A DNA stretch of 20,916 bases. Source: JAVBLF01 sp031553675. Its GTDB lineage: Bacteria > Bacillota > Clostridia > Christensenellales > CALWSW01. This document shows, in pieces, positions 12,451-18,616 of the stretch. The notes beneath the pieces are model-generated. The model made no database searches, had not been told where the DNA came from, and saw only the letters and a program-made list of their open reading frames with translations. The position numbers and the translations under genes were made by a program. The DNA is taken from contig JAVBLF010000135.1 in assembly GCA_031553675.1 (NCBI GenBank), positions 1 to 20,916 on the forward strand. Reading direction: 5' to 3'. Position 1 is the first letter of the stretch; every line of letters begins with the position of its first letter.

Positions 12451-13677
12451 ATGGAATTGTTTCAGGTCGATAGCTGTGACGAAGCCCGCGCCAAGCTTCG
12501 CATTCACTGCCCCGAACCGCTCGAAGCGGTCGAACGCCCACTTGCCGAAGCGCTCGGCATGACCCTGGCGCGCGCGATCCGCGCCGGCGAGGACATCCCG
12601 CCCTTTTCCCGCGCGACGGTGGACGGTTACGCCGTCCGCGCGTCCGACGCCTACGCCGCGTCCGATTCGATCCCCGCCTTTCTCGACGTCGTCGGCCAGG
12701 TCGACATGGGCCAAGCCAACTCGATCGTCCTCGGGCCGGGGCAAGCCGCCTACGTCCCGACCGGCGGCATGCTGCCCGAGGGTGCCGACGCCATGGTCAT
12801 GATCGAGGACGTCGAGGCGCTCGACGATCGCAGCATCGCCGTCAACGCGGGTTCGGCCGCGGGCAGGAGCGTCATGCGCCGCGGGGAGGACATCGAGGCG
12901 GGCGCAAGTATCTTGGCTGCCGGACACCGCCTCCGCCCGCAGGATCTAGGCGCCTTGGCCGCGCTCGGCATCACGCGCGTCGACGTGCGCCGTCCCCCGC
13001 GCGTCGCCGTGATCTCGACGGGCGACGAGATCGTCGATCCGGCCGCCCCAGTATCGTTCGGCCAGATCCGCGACATCAACGGCGTCGCCCTCGCCGCCCT
13101 TTGTGAGTCCTGCGGCGCGATCGCCACATCCCGCACGATCGTGCCCGACGAAGCCGACGCGCTCCAAACCGCGCTCCGCACAGCCCTTTCAAACTGCGAC
13201 GTCGCGCTGATCTCGGGCGGTAGCTCGATGGGCGCGAAGGACATGACGAAACAAGCCATCGCCGCACTCGGCCCGCCGGGCGTTCTGACCCACGGCCTTG
13301 CGATCAAGCCGGGCAAACCGACGATCGTCGGCGTCGTCGGGGGAAAAGCCGTCTTCGGCCTGCCCGGTCACCCCGCATCGGCGATCATGGTCTTTCACGC
13401 GATCGTGAAGCCCCACCTCGAAGCGCTGCTCGGCCGCACGCCCCAGCCCAGCGCCGCGATCACCGCGCGTTTGACCGAAAACATCCCCGCCGACCCCGGC
13501 AAAGAAAGCTACCAGATGGTCGCGCTCCAGCGCGGAACGGACGCTTGGCAGGCCCATCCCATCCACGGCAAGTCGGGCGCGATCACGCTGCTGACGCGCG
13601 CCCACGGCTATTTCACGGTCGAACGCGATCGAGAGGGCGTCCGCGCCGGTGAATCGGTCGAAGTCGTACTGTTTTAG
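12451..13677 (+). CDS. moeA: Molybdopterin molybdenumtransferase MoeA
   Basis: MoeA inserts molybdate (or tungstate) into adenylylated molybdopterin in the last step of Moco synthesis, in the cytoplasm. The protein is 408 aa, a standard length. Motifs are RATVDGYAVRA (residues 54-64), PTGGMLPEGADAMVMIED (103-120), ISTGDEIVDP (188-197), GQIRDINGVAL (204-214), ISGGSSMGAKD (254-264) and KPGKPTIVG followed by FGLPGHPASA (286-311). GAGGT 7 nt before the ATG is the ribosome binding site. It is the first of three co-directional genes; the next gene's AGGAGG overlaps its stop codon. The early Moco genes (moaA, moaC, moaE) are not in the window. Confidence 0.95.
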   Translation: MELFQVDSCDEARAKLRIHCPEPLEAVERPLAEALGMTLARAIRAGEDIPPFSRATVDGYAVRASDAYAASDSIPAFLDVVGQVDMGQANSIVLGPGQAAYVPTGGMLPEGADAMVMIEDVEALDDRSIAVNAGSAAGRSVMRRGEDIEAGASILAAGHRLRPQDLGALAALGITRVDVRRPPRVAVISTGDEIVDPAAPVSFGQIRDINGVALAALCESCGAIATSRTIVPDEADALQTALRTALSNCDVALISGGSSMGAKDMTKQAIAALGPPGVLTHGLAIKPGKPTIVGVVGGKAVFGLPGHPASAIMVFHAIVKPHLEALLGRTPQPSAAITARLTENIPADPGKESYQMVALQRGTDAWQAHPIHGKSGAITLLTRAHGYFTVERDREGVRAGESVEVVLF

Positions 13678-13690
13678 GAGGCGAGCTCTG

Positions 13691-15598
13691 ATGCGCAACG
13701 TATACCTACATAACGTCGACGTCGATGTCGCCAAAGAGCTGCTCTTTCGCGTGCCATTGACGCCGAAACCCGAAACGATCCCCGTCATCGAAGCGTTGGA
13801 TCGCATCACGGCCGAAGCCGTTTTCGCCGCACGATCCTCGCCCGACTACAACGCCGCCGCCATGGACGGCATCGCGGCGATCGCCGCGCGCACTGTCGGC
13901 GCGGAACCCACCCGTCCCGTGGTCTTGCGCGCCGGAACGGACTTTGTGCCCATCGACACCGGCGACGTGATCGCGCCCCCTTACGACTGCGTGATCATGG
14001 TCGAGGACATCGTCGAGCATCCCGACGGCAGCGCATCGATCCGCGAGGCCGCCGCGCCCTGGCAGCACGTCCGGCCCGTCGGCGAGGACATCGTCGCCCA
14101 CGAAATGATCGTCGGCGCGCGCCACAAAATCCGCCCCGTCGACATCGGCGCCCTACTTGCGGGCGGCATCACCGAGATCGCGGTCTACCGCAAACCCGTC
14201 GTCGGCATCCTCCCCACCGGCACCGAGATCGTCGAGCCGGGCAATCCCCTCGAACCCGGCCAGATCGTCGAGAGCAATTCGCGCGTCTTTGAAGCGCTTT
14301 GCACCGCATACGGCGCCCAAGCCCTCCGCCATCCGCCGCTGCCCGACGATTACGAAACCCTGCGCGACACCCTCAAAACGCTCGTTTCGCGCTGCGACGT
14401 CGTCGTCGTCAACGCCGGTTCCAGCGCCGGACGCGACGATTACACCGCCCGCCTTTTCGCCGAACTCGGCGAGGTCTTCGTCCACGGCATCGCGACCCGC
14501 CCCGGCAAACCCACCGTATTGGGCGCGATCGACGGTGTGCCCGTCGTCGGCGCACCGGGCTACCCCGTCGCGGCTTATTTCGTGTTTGAAACCTTCGTCG
14601 CCGACCTGATCGCCCGTCTGCTCGGCGCGCCTCGACAAGAGCGCCCCCGCGTCGAAGCCGTGGCTGCACGCCGCATTACGTCGTCGCTCAAGCATCTCGA
14701 ATTCGTGCCCGTCAAACTCGGACAGGTCGGCGGCAAACGCATCGCCACCCCGATCAACCGCGGCTCGGGCGTCACGATGTCGCTCGTCCGCGCCGACGGC
14801 CTGCTGATCATCGACAAAAACAGCGAAGGCTGCGACGCCGGCGAAACGATGACCGTCGAACTCTTGCGCGACATCGGCCAAATCGAGCGCACCGCCGTCT
14901 CAATCGGCAGCCACGATCTGATCATGGACCTCATTGCCGACGAAATGCAGTCTCGCGGCGATCACTTTCTTTCGAGCTCACACGTCGGCAGCATGGGCGG
15001 CCTCATGGCGCTCAAGCGCGGCGAAGCCCACATCGCGCCCATCCACCTGCTCGACGAAACGAGCGGCATCTACAACCTCGCCTTTTTGCGCCGTTACCTG
15101 CCCGAGGAGCCCATCGCCCTCGTCAAAGGCGTCGGCCGTGTGCAGGGCCTCATCGTACCGCCCGGCAACCCCAAGGCGCTCGCGACGATCGCCGACATCG
15201 CTTCAAAAAGTGCTTCCTTCGTCAACCGGCAGCGCGGCGCGGGCACCCGCTTGCTCTTCGACTACGAGCTGAAGCGCATCGGCCTCTCGCCCGATCGCAT
15301 CACAGGCTACGAGCGCGAGATGACGACCCACATGGCCGTCGCCGCCGCCGTCCGTTCAGGGAGTGCCGATTGCGGCCTGGGAGTCGCGAGCGCGGCGCAA
15401 GCCCTCGGCCTCGCTTTTGTGCCCGTCGGCAACGAAGACTACGACTTCGCCATCCCCGCGCGATACTTCGATATGCCCGCCGTTCAAGCCTTCCTCGCCG
15501 TGTTGCGATCTCCGGACTTCGCGCGGCGCGTCGAAGCCCTCGGCGGCTATTCCCTCGAACACACGGGCGAGACGATCGACGTCCGTCCGGAGGCCTGA
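13691..15598 (+). CDS. MoeA-like protein fused to a periplasmic-binding-protein-like domain
   Basis: This 635-aa protein joins a second MoeA unit (about residues 1-395) to a PBP-like domain (about 400-625, ModA- or LysR-effector-like). The MoeA part keeps AAAMDGIA (55-62), ILPTGTEIVEPG (173-184), GQIVESNSRV (190-199), NAGSSAGRDDY (241-251) and RPGKPTVLG (270-278). The PBP part shows SIGSHDLIMDLIADEM, SSHVGSMGGLMALKRGEAHIA (429-449), NRQRGAGTRLLFDYEL and DCGLGVASAAQALGLAFVP. There is no signal peptide, so the domain is cytoplasmic and probably senses or holds an oxyanion or cofactor. AGGAGG is 9 nt before the ATG. The tandem with moeA suggests a division of labour, for example Mo against W. 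Confidence 0.93.
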   Translation: MRNVYLHNVDVDVAKELLFRVPLTPKPETIPVIEALDRITAEAVFAARSSPDYNAAAMDGIAAIAARTVGAEPTRPVVLRAGTDFVPIDTGDVIAPPYDCVIMVEDIVEHPDGSASIREAAAPWQHVRPVGEDIVAHEMIVGARHKIRPVDIGALLAGGITEIAVYRKPVVGILPTGTEIVEPGNPLEPGQIVESNSRVFEALCTAYGAQALRHPPLPDDYETLRDTLKTLVSRCDVVVVNAGSSAGRDDYTARLFAELGEVFVHGIATRPGKPTVLGAIDGVPVVGAPGYPVAAYFVFETFVADLIARLLGAPRQERPRVEAVAARRITSSLKHLEFVPVKLGQVGGKRIATPINRGSGVTMSLVRADGLLIIDKNSEGCDAGETMTVELLRDIGQIERTAVSIGSHDLIMDLIADEMQSRGDHFLSSSHVGSMGGLMALKRGEAHIAPIHLLDETSGIYNLAFLRRYLPEEPIALVKGVGRVQGLIVPPGNPKALATIADIASKSASFVNRQRGAGTRLLFDYELKRIGLSPDRITGYEREMTTHMAVAAAVRSGSADCGLGVASAAQALGLAFVPVGNEDYDFAIPARYFDMPAVQAFLAVLRSPDFARRVEALGGYSLEHTGETIDVRPEA

Positions 15599-15599
15599 G

Positions 15600-16034
15600 A
15601 TGGCCTGGGTGGAGGCCATCCGCATCAAGCGCGCGAAAGGGCAACCGCCCACCTACGTCCGCAAAGTGCGCCTGATCGCAGATCATGGCCTGGAAGGGGA
15701 CTGCAAGGCCGGACCGGGCGACATGCAAGTCTGCCTGCTTCCCGCCGAAGCCCGCGAGCGCATGCCCGTTGCCAATGGGCTGTGCACGGCCCGCTTTTCG
15801 GAAAACATCGTCACGCGCGGGCTTGCCACGCAAGGCCTTCCTGTCGGAACGCGCCTCCACATCGGCGAGGCCATCCTCGAGCTGACCGTCGTCGGCAAGC
15901 ACTGCCACGGCTGCGACCTCCAGGGCTGCCCCCTTGCCGAGGAAGCGACTTTTGCCCGCGTCGTGGGCGGCGGGGAGGTGCGGGTGGGGGATGGGTTTTC
16001 GATGGACTTCTCTTACTTTTTTGAAAAAAAGTAA
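15600..16034 (+). CDS. MOSC domain protein
   Basis: This 144-aa single-domain MOSC protein is of the type found in molybdenum cofactor operons. MOSC proteins handle sulfur or pterin cofactor chemistry. Visible motifs are GLEGDCKAGPGDMQVCLLP (residues 30-48), FSENIVTRGL (66-75) and a cysteine cluster at Cys102, Cys105 and Cys110, followed by FARVVGGGEVRVGDGF. GGAGG is 6 nt before the ATG, which lies one base after the previous stop, so translation is coupled. Oddity: the last seven residues (SYFFEKK) and the stop codon are encoded by the left hairpin of a repeat element that begins at 16012, so the C terminus is probably acquired. Operon position argues for a role in Moco maturation or sulfuration. 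Confidence 0.9.
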   Translation: MAWVEAIRIKRAKGQPPTYVRKVRLIADHGLEGDCKAGPGDMQVCLLPAEARERMPVANGLCTARFSENIVTRGLATQGLPVGTRLHIGEAILELTVVGKHCHGCDLQGCPLAEEATFARVVGGGEVRVGDGFSMDFSYFFEKK

Positions 16035-16102
16035 GCAAAAAACTTTTGGACACCTGCGGTGCCCCCGAAATAAACTCCAATATGATGGAGTTTATTTCGA
16101 TG
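16012..16102 (+). repeat. Two-hairpin dispersed element, copy 1
   Basis: Hairpin a has arms CTTACTTTTTT (16012-16022) and AAAAAAGTAAG (16025-16035). A linker with GCAAAAAACTT follows. Hairpin b has perfect 14-bp arms at 16066-16079 (CGAAATAAACTCCA) and 16086-16099 around a 6-nt loop. The element ends with GATG. It overlaps the end of the MOSC gene and lies upstream of the U32 gene. Copy 2 is inverted at 18515-18597. It could also slow or end transcription of the cofactor operon, but no classical T tract follows. The 16103-16148 remainder of the gap holds nothing I recognise. Confidence 0.85.
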
Positions 16103-16148
16103 GTGGGCCGGTGGCCAGCATTGGCTGCGAACTCGCTTCACCGACGTT

Positions 16149-16177
16149 TTGCGCACATTGCGGCATTGTGGTATGAT
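16149..16177 (+). promoter_or_regulatory. Extended -10 promoter for the U32 gene
   Basis: TTGCGC (16149-16154), a 17-nt spacer and TATGAT (16172-16177) preceded by TGG form a plausible SigA promoter. Initiation near 16184 gives a leader of about 63 nt. Confidence 0.72.
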
Positions 16178-16246
16178 GATGTTTGGCGGCGCAATGCCTG
16201 TGCCGCGTCCGTTATGCAACCCTACTTCTATGCGGTTATTTGAACG

Positions 16247-18439
16247 ATGATGAATCCAAATTCGCGCGCGCTGCCGGAATTGCTCGCTCCCGCCGGGTCT
16301 TGGGACAGTCTCGTCGCTGCGGTCAACGCCGGAGCTGACGCCGTCTACCTCGGCATGGGCCGGCTCAATGCCCGCGCCTCGGCACAAAATTTCGATCGAG
16401 ACAGCGTTCGCGCCGCGATCGACCATTGCCACGCCGTCGGTGTGCGCGTCTACGCGACGCTCAACACCCTGCTTCTCGACAAGGAACTGTCCGAAGCGCT
16501 CGACACGGCAGCTTGGCTGCGGCATGGCGGCATCGACGCGCTTATCATCCAGGATATTGGATTGACGAGCCTTCTGCGCCAAAGTTTTCCGGAACTTTCT
16601 CTGCACGCCAGTACGCAGATGAGCGTCCACACCGCGGATGGGGCACGCTTCGCCGGGAACGCCGGATGCGATCGCGTCGTATTGGCTAGAGAGTGTTCTC
16701 TCGCCGACATCCAACGCATCGCCCAATCTCTTCGAAGCGACGCTTCGCCTGTCGCGCTCGAAGTATTCGTCCACGGCGCGCTTTGCGTAAGTGTGTCCGG
16801 CCAATGTCTGCACTCGAGCTTCATCGGCCGTCGAAGCGGTAACCGTGGCCTTTGCGCCCAGCCCTGCCGCATGGAATATCGCATGGGCGGTGACAGCCAT
16901 ACGCAAACATCTGGACGCCTGCTCAGCATGAAAGATCTCGCATTGATCGATCGCCTGGACGCGCTGATCGCTTCGGGTGTCGCCAGCCTGAAGATCGAGG
17001 GGCGGATGAAGCCGCCCGCTTATGTCGCCCGCGTCGTGCAGGCGTATCGCCGCATGCTCGATGCATTCGACCCCGCCGAAGCCCAGAGATTACGCGACGA
17101 ACTCGAACGCGATCTCTGCCGCGCGGGTGGCTGCACGCACGGCTACGGCGCGTCTGAACGTGAAGACCTGATCTTCTCGGGCGACCCCTCTTATCGCGAT
17201 TGGCCGAAAGGCGAGCCCGAGGCAGCGCACCGCAAACGTGCCGTACACGCTGTCTTTCGCGCGCATGCCAAGCAAGCCGTTTCGCTCGAACTCGCCCTTG
17301 CCGCCGATCCGGCGAAGGTCGCTACCGTCTTCGGCCCAACGCCAGGCGCCGCCCAAAACGCCTCGATCACGGCTGACAAAATTCGCGCGCAGCTCGGAAA
17401 ACTCGGCGATACACCCTTTGCGCTCGAACGCTGCGACATCGACCTCGAAGACGGCCTGTTTTTGCCTGCCTCAGCGCTGAACGCCCTGCGACGCGACGCT
17501 TCCGACGCGCTGCAAAGGGCGATCGTCGAGAGCGCACACCGCCCCTACCAAGCGCCACAAGCGGTCGCGCCCCGATTGCCAAAGCCGGCACCCGAGAGCC
17601 CGCCTCTGATCGTCGCCCAGGTCGGCACGATCGAGCAGGCCGAGGCTGCGCGGGAAGTCACCGACGCGATCGCCGCACAACCGCGCCTTTGGAACGAAGC
17701 AACGCTTTCAGCGTGGGCGGCCTTTGCCCGGCAATGCGAGATTCCCGTCTGCCTGTCCTTGCCACCGATCGCACTGCCGCCCGCCTGGGAGCGGATGCAG
17801 TTCTTGCTCCAAACGATGGACTGTTCGGCTTTTGCGGGCGCGACTTGCGGCAACGCGGGGCAAATCGCCCATTTGCGCGAACGTTTCGCTGTTGTCCACG
17901 GCGATCATACGCTAAATGTCTGCAACGCCGAAACCTTCCAAAAACTGCGATCGCGCGGACTCGAACGCGTGGCGCTGTCGGTCGAACTCAACGCGGCGCA
18001 GATCCGCGACATCGCACGCGTTTGTAGCGGCGCAGAGCTCGCCGTCTATGGAAACCTGCCCACCATGCAGCTCGCACATTGCCCGGTGTGGCGCGAGGGA
18101 AAGCGCTGCGGCGACTGCGACAGCCCTCGCAGCCTGACCGACCGCACCGGCATGGCGTTTGCGCTCATGCCCTTTCATGTCGAGGGCTGCGACACCGAAA
18201 TCCCCCAACGCAACAAGCGCGCCTGCACTTGGCAGCTCTTGGGTGGCCAAACACTCGACCTCGCCCGCTACCCCGACGAATTGCGCAAATCACCCGTCGA
18301 CGCCTGGCGTCTGCTCTTTTACCGCGAGACGCCCCGCGACGTGCGAGACACACTCGAGCGCTACCGCCGAACGCGCGACGGCGCCCATCTCCCACCCCTC
18401 GCCAACGGCACGGGCGGGCATTTCCATCGCGGGTTTTAG
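16247..18439 (+). CDS. U32 family protein with DUF3656-like C terminus (RlhA-like)
   Basis: Members of the U32 'peptidase' family studied in bacteria act in RNA hydroxylation: RlhA makes 5-hydroxycytidine in 23S rRNA and TrhP makes 5-hydroxyuridine in tRNA. This 730-aa protein has the N-terminal PELLAPAGSWDSLVAAVNAGADAVY barrel start (residues 10-34), the family signature EVFVHGALCVSVSGQC (172-187), then NRGLCAQPCR (199-208) and SMKDLALID and SLKIEGRMK (about 227-250). A long C-terminal part carries a further cysteine set (CPVWREGKRCGDC). Cys180, Cys187, Cys203 and Cys207 are candidate cluster ligands by analogy. The length suggests the long RlhA-like form. The ribosome binding site is weak; two ATG codons (16247 and 16250) are tandem. 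mutS2 lies downstream, a common clostridial neighbour. Confidence 0.88.
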   Translation: MMNPNSRALPELLAPAGSWDSLVAAVNAGADAVYLGMGRLNARASAQNFDRDSVRAAIDHCHAVGVRVYATLNTLLLDKELSEALDTAAWLRHGGIDALIIQDIGLTSLLRQSFPELSLHASTQMSVHTADGARFAGNAGCDRVVLARECSLADIQRIAQSLRSDASPVALEVFVHGALCVSVSGQCLHSSFIGRRSGNRGLCAQPCRMEYRMGGDSHTQTSGRLLSMKDLALIDRLDALIASGVASLKIEGRMKPPAYVARVVQAYRRMLDAFDPAEAQRLRDELERDLCRAGGCTHGYGASEREDLIFSGDPSYRDWPKGEPEAAHRKRAVHAVFRAHAKQAVSLELALAADPAKVATVFGPTPGAAQNASITADKIRAQLGKLGDTPFALERCDIDLEDGLFLPASALNALRRDASDALQRAIVESAHRPYQAPQAVAPRLPKPAPESPPLIVAQVGTIEQAEAAREVTDAIAAQPRLWNEATLSAWAAFARQCEIPVCLSLPPIALPPAWERMQFLLQTMDCSAFAGATCGNAGQIAHLRERFAVVHGDHTLNVCNAETFQKLRSRGLERVALSVELNAAQIRDIARVCSGAELAVYGNLPTMQLAHCPVWREGKRCGDCDSPRSLTDRTGMAFALMPFHVEGCDTEIPQRNKRACTWQLLGGQTLDLARYPDELRKSPVDAWRLLFYRETPRDVRDTLERYRRTRDGAHLPPLANGTGGHFHRGF

Positions 18440-18442
18440 CCA

Positions 18443-18496
18443 GGGTTCCACCCAAACCCCGACCAAAGGGCAAGCCTCGCGTAAACGCTTGCCCTT
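18443..18496 (-). repeat. Hairpin element with GGGGTTTGGG tail, copy 2
   Basis: Read on the minus strand, a perfect 10-bp hairpin AAGGGCAAGC/GCTTGCCCTT (18487-18496 and 18466-18475, 11-nt loop) is followed by GGGGTTTGGGTGGAACCC (18460-18443). The same order, hairpin then GGGGTTTGGG, is seen at 8887-8930 with a different hairpin stem. It starts four bases after the U32 stop codon and may act as a 3' end stabiliser. No T tract is present for termination on the plus strand. Confidence 0.65.
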
Positions 18497-18514
18497 CGAA
18501 AACGCAATCTATCG

Positions 18515-18597
18515 CATCGAAATGGCTGCTGCCGACAAGGCAGCCATTTCGGGGGCATACAGAAGTTTTTTGCCCCACTTTTTTACAAAAAAGTGGG
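18515..18597 (-). repeat. Two-hairpin dispersed element, copy 2 (inverted)
   Basis: Read on the minus strand, hairpin a is CCCACTTTTTT (18597-18587) with AAAAAAGTGGG (18584-18574). Then come GCAAAAAACTT and GCCCCCGAAAT, and hairpin b with 12-bp arms at 18540-18551 and 18518-18529, ending in GATG. It is the same architecture as copy 1 with different but perfectly paired stems. It fills most of the gap before mutS2, ending six bases short of the mutS2 ribosome binding site, so it would form part of the mutS2 leader. Confidence 0.85.
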
Positions 18598-18616
18598 CTG
18601 CCGGAGGCAAGAAGCC

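Noticed and set aside
16012..18597. Composite transposon carrying the U32 gene
   Set aside because: There is no transposase in the window, the two copies differ in length and stem sequence, and the U32-mutS2 neighbourhood looks ancestral. Only the inverted bracketing is claimed.
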